Below are positions 43,989 to 59,100 of a stretch of 64,000 bases of DNA, one piece after another. The stretch covers positions 13,516,001 to 13,580,000 of the forward strand of contig CAMQGK010000299.1 of NCBI GenBank assembly GCA_947000775.1, written 5' to 3'. The notes under the pieces were generated by a model, which made no database searches, had not been told where the DNA came from, and worked only from the letters and a program-made list of their open reading frames with translations. Both the position numbers and the translations under genes were made by a program. Position 1 is the stretch's first letter. Every line of letters starts with the position of its first letter. The DNA comes from Pterois miles (taxonomy: Eukaryota > Chordata > Actinopteri > Perciformes > Scorpaenidae).

Positions 43989-46900
43989 GTTACCATTTCC
44001 TGAATTCTCTTTGCAGCCCCTGGTCCCCTTCAGGATATCCTGGATTAGGTTTGATCTGAAATAAATTTTCAGATTTAGTTAAAATGTTAAAAAAATTGTA
44101 TTTAATCTCAATCTAAAGTTACTGTGAGTAACTTTAACTGGTTATGAAACAATTTTAAACTAATGCCTCGATATGACCTAAATAAGTGAACAAGATCATC
44201 AGAGAGAAGATTGGTCATTTCTAAATCGTTATTCTCATCTGTACCACCAGGTCGGATTACACGCAAAATCAAACAAAATCATGCAACTTCAGCTCAGAGT
44301 CCAGCGGGGCCTCCAGCACCCATATCCAGCTTCGCTGCTGCCTCCAACCTACAGTCAGAGCTCCGGCGGGAGGTGGGGAGCTCCACGCCTGGCAGCAGCA
44401 GCTCATACGGCCCAGAGCAGAGCCTCACCTTGCTGGGAGCCAACACTGACACCACACTGCTGGAGGCCCAGGATGTATCTGAAGAACAGGGAGGGACGGA
44501 AGAACCAGAACCCGGACTGTGCGAAGCAAACTGTCACATCCTGCTGCAGTAAAATGGTTTTCTAAAGGGACTCTGGTTCTCGGAAACACTAACGCATTTG
44601 TCCACAGGGACCGCCAAAATCACACAAAATTAAACAAAAAGAAGTTCCTCATGGTATCTTTAAGCAGGAAAGCCTTGTTGAGATTAAAAATCTCCTTTTC
44701 AAGTGAGTTGTGGCTAAGATAGGCAGCAATAATAATGAGTTACAGACAAACAACAAACACAAATAGCTGAAAAGGGAAAAATCACATGCATTTCTACAAT
44801 CACAGTTTCATCCTGAAAACAACCTGCTTTGTACTTTAAAACAACCCAGGAGCTTCCTAAAACCATAAAAATAACTGCATCCAAGACAACAACTTAATGA
44901 AGCACAACATAATCAAGCCTCTAAAATACCCAAAACATCTGCAGCCAGAGGAGGGAACACCAAGTTTCTGCAGCTATTCAACAAACAGACACCAGTTTCA
45001 GATCTAACTACAAAAGGCTCCAGGCAGATTAAACAGCATGAATATACAGTACACGTTTGTTTGTTTTTTACTCAGTTCACTGCAGAGCGGTAAAGAAAAA
45101 CCAAACCCCATCTTTGTATTTCAAAATAGTGGAGAATGTGCAGTAGTAACCAGGGAAATGTAGGATCTTGCCCATCAACTTTCAGTCTATATGCAGCTTT
45201 CTCTGGAAGTGATGATTCCCCCCCAAACAAATCCACGGGAGAGGCTGAAGTGTCTCCTGCCGTAATGGCGATTAAGATGTCTGCTTCTCACCCATGCAGC
45301 GTGAACGAAGAGATACACAATCACACCCCAGCACAAGACTGAGTCGCAGTTATGTTTATGTATTTGAGTGTGTGTGTTTTGTTTGCAAGAGGCGTATAAT
45401 ATGCACTGGTCCACACATGTCCTGTATGTGTCCATCCAGCTGAATATAATAACCAGACCACAACTACAATATTTTGAAGTTTTTTTCTCTGCAGTATTCC
45501 TCTAATATCTTGGTAAGCAGTGAAGGAATATAACATAGTACGTTTACTATTCGTACTGCACAAGTACAAGTACAAATTTGAGGTAATTGTGTATTTCCAT
45601 TTCATGCCACTTTATACTTTTATTTGTACTAATTGTGAGGGACTGTTGTACATTTTACCCCTACATTTATTTAGGAGCTTAAGTTACTTTACAAATTAAG
45701 ATTATACATAGAAAACCTGATAAACTTATAAAATATGATGCATTGTTAAGGGTAAAACTACTTGACACAGTATCAAATGGTTCCAATTAGCTCCACTACA
45801 ACCAAAATGCTACTTACATATGTCAATCTGGCTGTCATTCAATTAAAATATTTAATTGCGATTAATCAATCATTAACAGGTACTGCATTTAGCATAAAAT
45901 ATATGCTGCAATCATAACATGGTCACAAACTGCAGCCCAACAGGCAACACCAGCTGTCAGTGTGTCAGTGTGCTGACTCAACTATCTAACCTGTTTCTAG
46001 TTTTATATATCAGTACCTTCACTCTAGATTTAAAACTGAGCCAGCTACAAGCTAAAAATCATGTTGCATTAGTGCGTTAAAGAAATTACTGGTTAAAACA
46101 AATTTGCATTAACATGTTATTATTGCTTTGACTTTGGCAGCCCTAACATTAATGCATCTATTCGTATATATATAATATATATATAATATATAATATAGTA
46201 TAACACTCATATTCTGCTTTAAGTACTTTTACCTTTAGCACTTTACGGACACTGTGCCGATGATGGCACTTATGTACTTTTACTTCAGTGACATTTTCAT
46301 TTTCAGTTTAATTGTTCACAGTGTGATATTATCACTTTTACTGCAGTAAAGTATGTGAGTACTTCCTCCACCACAATCAGTAAGAAAACCACTAAAAGAA
46401 GGGCAATGTTTTATTTCTGCAGTCTCCTGGAAAAACATACTGTTTATATAGTATACATAATGCATAATTTGGTTATAGCTGAAGAAAATAAATAAGAATT
46501 TTCTTGAAGGAAAAGCTCAATTTAAAGCAAAATGAATATTTATTAATTCAGTAAAATACTCTCCAGCTTACACTAGCAATTAAACGGAATTGATTAATTG
46601 AAAGTCTACCAATCAAACATGTCTCTATTTATCCTATAAATAGTGCTGAGTTACACTGTTGTTGCCAGGAAACTCCCTAGAAATGATGGTAACACTTTAA
46701 GTCCCCCGATTTAACATGTATATTATATATATGTACAATAAATTGTTTATGACCCATTATAATGTTGTTGTAAGACGATATAAGTGTTTACGATCATGTA
46801 TTTGTTAGCAACTAGAACTCCTCCTGTGTGCATAAGCACATAATGAATATAGTAAAACACAGTTATAACAATATATAATATGATGAATTACAGCAAATAC

Positions 46901-49900
46901 AGCACATTCATGTCCTTATCGCTGCTTATAACTTCATTACAGTGTGTTATAAACCATTTATTATACTGTGTGTTGCTTATAAAAAGACTTTAACTGCAGC
47001 GTTACCAGAATGGTTTGTAAGTTATTGATTTGTAAAATAATCTGTATAAAATGTTCCGTTTTTTTTTTTTTTTTTTTTTTTTTTTTTGGCTTTTCTGTTA
47101 TTGTTACAACTCAACTAAATGCTGACTCAAAGTGCGTTTTCATTGTAAACTGTAGAAGAAGAAGCTCCTGATGAGCCGAACAGAAATCCAGGTCGACCAC
47201 ATTATCTTAGACCTGCTTTCATAGAAATTCTGTTGGAAGGAGAAAGAAGCTTATAAATAATAAATTAGCTTCCGGTACTGCTGTCAGGCCCATAAGAAAG
47301 AAGGAAAGGTCATGTAATGCAAAAACGTACACTGTGTCAAAATTATTCAGCTCTGTTTTTAGTTTATTACTCATTATAATATTAATGTATTTAGTCCTCA
47401 CGCCGTCATTTTCTCTGAACACGTCACTACCGTTATTGATAATGTGGAGGGGTTGACAATTATTTATTCCTGGCAACATTTGAGTCCAATATCTAAGTAC
47501 TGATTTACAATATCACAGCAAAAAAGCTTTAAATTACAGAGGCTTGAAAGTTTCAGTGGCTGTCATCCAAATGCATGCAGCAGAAGACAGAGAAGAAATG
47601 AGATCAGAATAAACAGGTGGCGCCGCACAGGAGGTTCAGGGAGATAAATCAGGATCTATGATGTAACAATGCAAATTTATCTGTCTCAGCAAGAGTCTGG
47701 TTCATTTTCTGCCAAAGCTCTGTGAGTGTGTTATCTACATTTTTTCTGAAACACTCGTCATGTTTGCGTCCTCGCTCGGAAATGTGCATTTGTCAGTGTG
47801 CAGCTGTGTGTTACCTCACCTCTGTGCACGGGAAGATATTCCCACACACATCCTCCCGTCCCAGCCGCAGAACGGATCTCTGGCGAAGATGCAGTCGTAA
47901 CAGGAGGTGTACCTCTCACAGGCGGACATTGGTACCTGCACGACTCCAGAGTGGGAGCCGACATAGATGCTTCGCTGCAAAACAAGAGAAATATCACTTT
48001 TAAACAGATTTTTGACCTTTAAAGGAGCAGTGTGTAGCATTTTGTGGGCTCTGTTAGCAGAAATGTTTTCATTTGTAATCACCTGAAACTAAGAATCGTG
48101 TTTTCATTAGCTTAGAATGAACCCTTCATATCCACATAGGGAGTGGGTCTTCTTCATGGAGTCAGCCATGTTTCTACAGTAGCCAAACACTGGTTCTAGA
48201 GAGGGCCTTTCACAATTTTACGCCGCCTAAATGCCACCGTAGTTTTCCAGCAATGCTTGTGAAACTGCGGTAACATGAACCGTGAAACCACCAGCCACCG
48301 TCTGACCTCTGCTGCTCCTAAAGTAGTGTTATGGTGCATTTCCAACAGATCTGGCGATGGACCACTTTTCACTGATTTCCAGCAGAAGAAGCAGCCGCTC
48401 AGTGCGTGGTGGGAGTGTTGCGGTGCGTTGGAGAGGGTCTGTATTTGCTAAAGTTGAAAAATCTCATGCAAATGAGTCCGTTCAGTGCGACGCATCCAGC
48501 TCAAGAAACTTGGACCATGCTGTCAAACTCGATGATGTAGTTCTAAACTGAAATGAGATTCAGCACAAGCAGCATCTATTTCTCGCCAAAAATGTTTTCA
48601 AACGTAGATTTTGGTGAACTGTTATATTGCAATATTAGAAAGTTTATGAGCAGTACGCCATGTTGTTTTTTTTTTTTTTAAATGCCAAACAGAAAACTAG
48701 CGACGAGTCAGGTGTATTCAGGTATGTCAACGCTTGAACAGCCAGATCAGTGGGGCAGCGCGTCCCCTCATGTCCTCGCGGGCCTGATGGACATGTTGTG
48801 TTATTATGGTGAGGATGGCCTCTGAGTGGGGAAAGTGAGGAAAACAGCTTTACCACAATTTTGCACACGGTGGCTCACGTTACCGCAGACTTGAAAGGGG
48901 AGAACTGAGCGGAGGGGTACTCAGTTGGTTGCAATCTGCAGCCCCACCTCTAGATGCCACCAAATCCTACAACACTGTCCCTTCAAAGCCAAATATTACA
49001 ACAGGCAACACAAGCATTGTGATGTACAGTATTGTAATATAAGAAGCATGAATGTAAATTTCCATTGTTTGGTTTGCAAAAATATAGGCACTGAAATATT
49101 CTTTAAAATGCAACTGATTAATAAATAAAATACTGAATTAACTAGGATTTAATTTGCATCACTTTAGCATGAATAGGCATATAAATCTCCATGCATGCTT
49201 ACATACCAGAGCAGAGGATATGACCATGCTCTCTATGGGCTGGGGTTTATCAAACAGCTGCAACTCCTCTATGATGTGCATTTCTCCGTTGATATCTACA
49301 GCTCTGTGAAGCCACCCATCATCTGGGAGAAAAGATGCAACCTTGTCAAACAAGACACTTGAGAGAAAATACAGTTTCTGTAAAGGACGGTGTTATTCTG
49401 TATTTTTCCTACTGTCAACAAATCCTACAAAAAGACCAAAACCAACATTGAGTTAGTCCATCCATTTATTTCTCATTGCTTTTCAGTAGTAAAACTCACC
49501 AGTTCCCAGAAACAGAACAGTATAAATCGTCCCATCTAGCGCCGGCTCTTTGTGCACGACTATCTTCACATAGTTGACACTCCTCTTGAACATGAGTGGG
49601 CGCACCCCTATTGGGTGCACCTGGCTGGCCATCAGTGGGTGCCGTCTGACGAAAGTGAGAACGTTGTCTGGGAGGTCTCGAGATGAGTTGATTCCCTGGG
49701 ATCTGTGCACATCTGTTATACACTGTGGAGGGATCAGAGTTATGATTACAGAGGGAAGAGCGAGACATGCAATACTCTAGGACTAGTAGGTTTTAACAGA
49801 TAAAACATACAGATCCAGGTCTTGGCTCTGGAACTTTCCCTGTGTACTCCCTCCACTTCGAGTCCTGCACCTCCATGTACGGCCCCTCGAAAGCCTTCTG

Positions 49901-52900
49901 CACATCTGAGAAGGCGTACTGGCAGATAGCAGATGCTTTAATATTCTTCCTGAAAGACACATCCAGAGGACACAGTCAGGATTAATGATTCGGTGTTGGA
50001 TAAACACCGAGAGGTTATTGTCTGGGGAGCAACTGCCACCCAGATTGGATTTCAAACACATCGCAGATCATAAGGTGAAAAGGTAACTAGGCTGCTTTTC
50101 TCCCCATGAAACTTCCCCAGCTGATTACTTACACTTTTGCATTACAAGTAAATGAGCAAATGAAGAATTGTAATAATTCACAGGAAAACCCATACTTTTA
50201 TGGCCTTTCTAAAAGCTCTGTGGATGTATTATTATTTTTTAAATATCTGTCTACATAATATTGTCAGTAAGACCTTTAAAAATGCAAATGAGGCATTATC
50301 TAATACTAACCTTTGGTGAATTTATGAGAAATCTACAGACGCAAATGGACAGAGTAGTAAATTAAAACCTAAATGTGTATTTTGGACGTTTTCTTTCAAC
50401 TAGTCTCAAAGACGACATGTCATCCAAGGAAAAAAGTTTTCACGCTCACATTCTCCTCTTGGATCTAATCAGCTTGTCTTCAATGGACGTGTGGGAGTAA
50501 CGTCACTGACAGGTGTGTAATTTTCCCTCTTCATCTCCGGTAGCTGCTCCCATCATCCACTCCAGAAGGAAATATTTGTTTTTCAACACCACACTCAGAG
50601 CCCTGAAATACCCACTCCCTGTGAGTCATGAACAAAGCGGGCTCCATTTGTGGTTTTGGTGAAAGAAAAGATTTGTTCAACAACATAACGACAGCATGAG
50701 TTGGGAGTTGGGAACCAGGTGACCCTTAATCTAAAGCGCTACAGGTGAGATTAGTAATGTCTGCGTCACATTCTTAAGTCCATTGTGTGCCCACCTCAGC
50801 CTTCAAAAGCATTCAAGTGAGAAAAATGAGATTGAAGTGAAACCTGAATCTGTCTTCAGAGCTGGTGAGCAGTATAGCTCAGGGGCTTACTCGCTGTTGC
50901 ACGCTTGAGTCTAAGGCATAGTGACGACTACTACTCACACAGATGTGCGTTTTTTCTTAAAGAAAACAAGAGAGAGAGAGAAAGAGAGAGAGAGAAAGAA
51001 AGTTATGACAGATGCTGCAGTGAATGAGGAGACAGAGGTTGAGAGTGAATATCCACAAAAAAGTGGAAGTGTAGCAGTAAAAAAACAGAGAGAAATAGAT
51101 AGTGTTACTGTCACATTGCAATGCTATCCTCTCCATCAGAAACTAAGCACCCTTGGGACAGTTTCATGCAGTATAACTCTGCATATCAGCATAAACACAC
51201 ACACACCGCTGCCAGGTATTCCACCGGCAGCTATCATCCTCTGTCACAACAGCTCTGACTCCTTCTGTATCCATAACTCACAGCTCTTTACTTTATCTGT
51301 TGATTATGTTTACAATCAGTTCTTTAGTCACCAAATAAAATGACAGAAAATGGAGAAAAAATTTCTTCACAAGAGCCCAGAGCCCAACATCATGTCTGAA
51401 AATCGCTTTTTTTTCTTTCCACCAACAGAACCCCATGATATTCAAATGGAGAAGCTGCAGCTAGAAAAGGTTTAAAATTTTTGCACAATTGGTCGGCCGA
51501 ATGTTGGAGTTTCCTCACTTGCCATTGCTCTTTCAAAATAAAAGGGCAGAAACAGAACTTTTTTATGCTTTAAGGGGGGCGTGTCATTGGTTCCACTCAC
51601 CAGATCCGGTGACGGAGGGCGTCTAAATGTTTTCAAACAAGGCAATAAAGTTCTAAAATGAAACGAGATTCAGCTTCACTTTTCAGGAGTAGATTCTGGT
51701 GGATTGTTTAAAAGGAATAACAGAAAGTTTATGAGCAACCCGCCATGTTGTTTCCTGCTTGAAACGGCAAGCAGAAAACCAGGTCCATTCAACGATCGGG
51801 TACGTCACTGCTTGAATGGCCAGTTGAGTGGAGCAGCGCGTCCCTTAGTGTCCTCACTGGACCCGGTGGACAGGTACTGCTGGATTTAACATTATAGACA
51901 TGACCACTGACTAGCTGTATAACAGTTTAGCCACAAATTCAGACTGACCACACAGTCTTGTTCATGTAAAAGGTCTGCAAAGCCCAAAGTCTACGCCAAA
52001 GGGAGTTCCTCTCCCCCACAGAAACACCGCTCCTGAGTTGCCTGAAACACCTCGCTTGAAGTCCTGCCTTTCTTCTGTAACATATTTGCATAATACCTGC
52101 CTAACAGCTAGTATGCCCTCAAGCAAAGCTAGTAAGAGCTGAAGAGTTTGGTTCAGCTGACCAATCACACAAGAGTGTTTACTTTAAAGCATGTAAACAT
52201 GTTGTAGTAGAATCCAAAAATACAAGTATGAACCTGAAAATGAGCAAAATAGGCTCTCCTCTTTTTAATGGCTTGAATGATTAATTTTGATGAGAAAACT
52301 GATCTGGAGTCATCTCAAAATAATGTACATCCATAATATAATCATAATTGTTGATGGTGTATATAAAGAGGGATTAAAACCGCATCTCTGGTTAGGTCAG
52401 AATTAGGTTCTTTAGGGAAGTCCTGTTAATGAGCATGAAATGGTTTTCCCAGTTTTATTTGGAAGAACTTGACTGTGTGTATCTTGCCTTACACCCTGTT
52501 AAATTGAACCTGACTATTCTTTATATGCATATTAAAAAATCAGTAAGTGTGCACCTCGCTCAGTACACCTAAATTTACCACCTTAGTTTTGACTTTCAAA
52601 CTTCACCAACTGGCTAAGAAACAAAAAAATAGGAATGTGTGCAGAGTGAAGCCTTCTTACTCTTTTGAGGAAAGGAAATCCACTCTGCAAACAGTGATCA
52701 TGTCATCATGTCTGTGTTTGACTATGGAGATATTCTGAACTCACATGCTGCATGTACTTAAAAAACAAGTTCATAGAGTTCATCCTTGTTCCTTCTTGCA
52801 TTTAACTCGTCAGATATACAGTAGGAGAAGTAGTTGTATATAAAATGTAACCTTGCACGACATCACACAAGAATCGCAGGATCAAATATCACACGAAAAT

Positions 52901-55900
52901 CCATCTTGCCAGGCTTCAAGTGATGCTCGTGTCCGGCTCGCCAGACAACAGTCCGATCAGTCACAGCCTCAGCCTCAGTCTAGGTCTCATTCACATGAAT
53001 GGAGGAAGGAAAATAACTCTGGATTTGGCCATTAGTGCATTTACAACTTTTAGTACCTAATGATTTAAATAAGGACTATTCAAGTGGTCATACTCAGAAG
53101 TTGAATCATTCAAAAAAAATCCACTGAGTCTCCCAATTTAAGTCTATGGGAAAAAGTCTTCTTGGGCCCAATGTCATCTTGTGATGGACACAGAAGTTGT
53201 TGTATCACTGTTTGTCCACTACAAAACAACATTTGCCCTTCCCGGGGGCTTGGACAACACAGAGAGGCGACTGTTCAACAATGGCAGTTCAGAACTGGAG
53301 AGTATTTCCTCAGTGAAAGAAGAGCAAAGTACCGTACTGCACATGTTAAGTACGGTGACGTTTTCACCTTCAGTTAGTTTCACTTTTGTTTGTTTGATTG
53401 ACAGATGGTTCATCCACTCACATGCTAAGACTTTTTTGAATGGCCTTGCCCTTTATTTTTCCAACCTTAATGCGACTTAAATGGAAAAAAAGTCCATTGT
53501 AAAAGCTGTTGTTTCTTACCATTCCAGGCCAAAGACGCCATAGAAAATGCTGCTTTGAGCGTCTCGACCCGGCAGGACGAACACACTGCGCAGGATATTG
53601 AGGTGCAGCTCATATTCTGGTACTGAACACACCATTCTGGCCTTGAGGAAGGTGGTCCACTTCCTCTGCAGGGTCCTCTGGCCTCCCCAGTCATTCTGCA
53701 CACACAGGGGATGATGGATGGATGGATGGATGGATGGATTAATGGATGGATGGATGGTTAGATGGATGGATGGATTAATGGATGGATGGATGGATGGATG
53801 ATGGATGGATTAATGGATGGATGGATGGATGATGGATGGATGGATGGATGGATGGATAGATGGATGGATGGATAGATTAATGGATGGATGGATGATGGAT
53901 GGATGGATGGTGGATGGATGGATGGATGGATGGATGATGGATGGATTAATGGATGGATGAAATGGATGGATGATGGATGGATGGATGGATGATGGATGGA
54001 TGGATTAATGGATGGATGGATGATGGATGGATGGATGGTGGATGGATGGATGGATGGTGGATGGATGGATGGATGGTGGATGGATGGATGGATGATGGAT
54101 GGATTAATGGATGGATGGATGGATTAATGGATGGATGGATGGATGGATGGATTAATGGATGGTTAAATAAAGTCACTTAAGCTGATAAATTCTGGCATAA
54201 ATGACACAAATTCACACATCAACGACAACTAATCTGTGATTGTAATAACAGTGAAACAAAAATCTACAAAAAGACAGGACATTATTATGTACAGTATATA
54301 TATAAGCAGAGGAGGAGGAAGTGAGGAGAGTCTTACGAAACTGGAGCTGAATGTTAGTGCCTACTTTAGCACATTTGCTCTAATTGCATTTCAGCAGCAC
54401 TGGGAGGTGAAGCTGCAAGAAGTCTCTCCCTAAAAGAGTAATTTAGCACACCTCATTTAGAAAAGGGGAAAAAAGAGAGATAGACACGACTTTTCTCTTT
54501 GTTTGTTGGAATTATAGCACTTCATCTTTCTTCGTTTATGTCTCTCGCAGACGTCTGTCGTTCATCAAAATGCTCTGACTGCCTGCCTCGGCCTCCCACA
54601 CATCAAAAGGAAAAGTAGCTTCGACATCGACACAGCATATAAGTATGGAAAAATTACATTTTTGGGTAAAAAGCGAAAGACAAAGAGAGGGAAAGGATTG
54701 CTTTTTCTCATCGGACAAGACCTCTGGGGAGTTGGTGTTGGAGGAGATGGTGAGATGGAAGCATTTCTTATAGAGTTGGATAGCAGGTTATTATTGTGGA
54801 AAGAGCTAAAGGGATGTACTGATAGATTACAATCTATGTCAATCAAAGCACCATCCAGGTCATCGGGCTGTCATGACGTAAATCCAAGAAAATAAGAGTC
54901 AAGTGTGGCACCGTAAAGATACGCCTGTGGGGGAATTAAGCCAAGACGACATGATGGAAGCAGTCTGAGCCAGATGTGATGTCGGTTTCTAAAGATACAG
55001 CAGAGAAGAAAATGTGTAGCCTCTCTTTCTTAGCTGGAGATATATACTGTATATATTAAATAATGTCTGAATGGCATTGATTTCTGCTCATTATGTTCCT
55101 GAAAAGACCTTGTTTCCATGTAATTTACACCCATCTCTGTGAAAATAGGTCATGATTGCAGAGGAAGGGGATGCAGTCTGGCTGGTGAAGTGACAAACAG
55201 GAGAAGACAACTAGTTATGCAGCTCAAAAAATGGCAAGTCCTCAGTGGTTTCAGGCCAGGGGCGACTGCCAGGGCCTTCGCTATCTTCAGTTCTGCCACA
55301 GGGCTGAGCTGGGGACCGGCTCGACATCTGCATGTGCTGTCGTGGCCTAGTTCAGACTGAGTTATTACACTCTCGACTGCTCTGACAACTCTGCCGCGCT
55401 GATGAAGAGAGAGGAGGAGAGCAGTCCGGACCTTATTTCCAGAAATGATTTATTTTGGATGCAGAGAGAATCGTGAGATGAACTGTTTGAGTATGCAGGA
55501 TTAAAAAAGTTCAGGAAGGTCAAAAATTACTTCACTGACTGTGAGGGTGTACAGTATTTAAATGTGCAACTATCTAAAGTAAACACTCACTCACTCAGTA
55601 AACACTCTTGCATTTTGTGTTAATGCATTAAATAAATTAGTGGCGTTAAAACGAATTTGCGTAAACGTATTATTACCGTGTTAACTTTGTTAGCCCTAAT
55701 CTAAATATTGGTATACCTCATACTTGTGGTCATTAATTGAGGTTTCACCATCAAGAGAAGTTTTAAAATCGGTAGATTCTCCCCGATGTAATTAGGTTTT
55801 AATTTAATTTAATTTAATTTACTTTAAGTCGGCCATAATAGCCCTCCTACCCACTTGGCACACGGGAGAAGTTTTTCTTGGTTGCAAAGTGACAGCCTCA

Positions 55901-56108
55901 CTGTTATATGCATACACAGCACCTATAATTCAATTATTTATTTTACACTGCATTATATTGTATGTGCTCCTCCTGTAATCCTTAGTGGGACAAACATCTC
56001 AAAGGACAATCACAGTCTTTCTTGTGAAGATTTGGATGTAAAGGAACAATGGGGATGGTTGAGATGGTTTCGGTTGTAATAATTTGAATAATACAGCTGT
56101 TCTGTGCT

Positions 56109-56143
<35 letters not shown>

Positions 56144-59100
56144 TGTATATACAGTATGCTGTTTCCTTGATATTACTTTTCAACACCTCTCGCGCACCAG
56201 ATGCTAAATATCATGCAAGCATTGTTCCTGTCATGTCAGAATAAGCGCAGAATGAACGTTCACATGATTTTACAGGCATGTCTGAATGACAAAAAGCCAT
56301 CACTATAAAGGACTAATGAAGCCAGAAATATTGTGTATCAAGAGCAGCTCTAAACTGTGGTAAAAAGCTCCAGAAAGACCTTAAAAAACAACCTAGAAAT
56401 GAAGTTATAAATCTTTGGAAAAACCTTTTGCTTTGTCTTTGTAAGTGTAATTTGCGGTGCCATTTCAGGCCTGCAGTTTGCATTGATTGGTTTGGACAAT
56501 TTAACTCTGATTGGGAGTTAAAAGTGGTTATTCAACAATATGCAGCTTCCTTTCTTTTCCTCTTGCAAATCCATTTCACATTCTCACAAAAGGTGATATA
56601 CAACTGCAGGGGTTTGAACTTATTTCTAAACATCGTTTCACCAGCTCAGGGTCTTTTGGACTCTTTTTTGATCCTTCAGAAAGATGGCAACAGTGATTTC
56701 AGCACAACAGCATACTGTGATAGCAATTACACCACCATGCATGGCGAAAAGAACTGACAGGGAGGAAGAATGAAAGAGAGGAGTTGCTGGGCATGCTGTC
56801 TAGACCAGAGATGCTGATGGCAAGTGAAATGAGGTGAGGGGGAAAAAAAGAGGAGGAGGAGAGGGCGAGATGGCAATAAAGAGAGGGAGGGGGTTTGCCA
56901 TCGGAGGTGGAGGTTGGTGGACTTGTAGTTTGCCTGGCAACAGCACTGCTGTCAGTGAAGAAACCAAGATTAGAGACACCCAACGGCTGGTTCATTCAAC
57001 ACTGATATAACCGTAAGAGGAGAATAGCATTTGAGAGAGAAGAATCAAGAACAGAAAGTCTCCTTCACTCTGCATCAGTGATGTAAAACATTAAATAATC
57101 CCACCATTTATTTGCACTTTGAATACTGGCAACTTTTCTCCTCCTTCATTTCAGTCCTTTCTTTCCATGACCTTGCAAGCTCTAGAAATTTGTTCTGAGA
57201 GTTTTGTCCTTTTTTGTTAGAATGAACTTTCCAAACCATTAATACGATTATGGTTCTTGGGTTAGCTGCTCTCTCTGACCTTGCAGACTCGGGCAACCCT
57301 CGACACCTTGGTCTGGCTCGGGTAGGCGATCTGCTCCTGGCTTCTCTCCGTGAAGAAGAAGTAAATCTTGTCGTCGTCACCGATAGAGCTGTTGATGCTC
57401 TCCTTCAGCAGCACGGAGCCCACAAAATCTGCCTCTGTACACACACAAACAAGACGCACACATTCAGATCCACATGCCCAAACACAGACCTATTAGCAGC
57501 CCAGGAAGTGTTTCCTTGGAAACCACAGATGGAGCTTTTAAGTATGATTGAACTGCCACAACTAAGCCAGTTAGAGCTGCACTGCAGTGCAATTTTTGTG
57601 ATGTGATTTTCAATCTCCATGTCAATCAGTTTCTGTAGTAACAGCAAAACATCCGATGAGCTATAAATGTGCAAAATGGCAGTGAGGTTTGGTCTATTCA
57701 GTAGTTTACTGTATTTCAAATTATATAAACCAGTGTCAGCAAAGTTATTGCACACACTTATTCATTACTTGACGTATTTGAGGATTCTCCCTTCTTTGAG
57801 TTGTGTTGTCATGTGATGTATTTACCCAGAAGCCACCGGGTGGGGGCCTCCTCTGTCCTGAGCGTGGGAAAGGGGAAGTTTCTGCGCACGTCTGGAGAGC
57901 TGCGAAACTCGTACTGAGAGGCCGTGAACATCTCACCGTCTGATTAACAGATAGATGAAGACAGAAAGAAATGTGGACATCAGAGTTAAATGAAAAGTTA
58001 CTGAAGAGTAAGCAGGCAAAGTGGCCACGTCATGTGGTTTTTATTTTTCTAATGGTAACTTGACACAGATCTGAATGTCTCTCCAGAGACTTTATTTTAA
58101 TTATATTGCATTATAAAGGATGGGATCTGATATCTTCAAGTCTGTCTTAATCAGGCAGTAATCTCCAATCTGATCTCTCCAAGGCTCAGTCTTACTAATA
58201 CTGTTATACTATGAAACCAGGATACCTAAGGAATCCATTTAGTCAGTTAGATTGTTGGGAAGATGCTAAAAAATGCTCCAGAGCTGGCATGGTCCCTTGA
58301 CCTCTGATCTCAAGATATTTGAAAGAAAATGGGTTCTAAGGGTACCCACGAGTCTCCCCTTTACAGACATGCCCACTTTATGAATGTGTTATTTAAATGT
58401 GTGATTTTGGCCTACTCTAAAAAGGCATATTTTAATATTTCTGCATTGTGGGACCCCTAAACCATCTTAGAATTGCATAAATTGGATATTCCTGGAAATG
58501 AGCCCAATCAGCAGGCAGGTTTTAAGGGGTTAACTATGTAAATGCTAAAAAGAATACTCATTTAGAGAAACTGCCATTCTGCATCTTATCAGTACAATAC
58601 AAGGGTGTTTACTTGTGCCATGGCCCACCAAGTTCCAGTTTTGGCCCTCCAAGGTAAAATGTTTGGTCACCCCTGGTCTGATACTTTAGTTTATGAGAAA
58701 ATACATGCAAATCTAATGACATTACCACCAGCTTCAGTTGTACTTTAGAGTTAATTAGCAAATATTAGCATGCTAACATGCTAAATTAAAATGGTGAATG
58801 TGGTAAGCATTATATCTACTAAACATCAGCATGTTAGCACTGTCATTGTGAGCATGTTAGCATCTCAAGCAAGTCCAGTTGGCCTTCACTTAGCCCCTCT
58901 GGATATATTATGACCTGCTTCACAGACACTTAGCATGATGACGTTAGCATTTAGCACAGCCTCACGGAGCAGCGAGCATGGCCACGGGCTCTTAGTCTGG
59001 TTTGAAGGGGAGTGAGTAGACTAAGCAGTGCCTTTTAAAGGTTAACCATTGGCCTGTTGAAAACATGATATGGTTAAAACATTTCTTCTTTAGTCTAATA

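Noticed and set aside
49783..50061. 92-aa minus ORF
   Set aside because: Out-of-frame reading over the sema4g exon at 49811-49949.
53946..54180. IHPSIHPS and MDGWMDGW repeat-protein ORFs
   Set aside because: Translation of the GATG array; no flanking coding signal.
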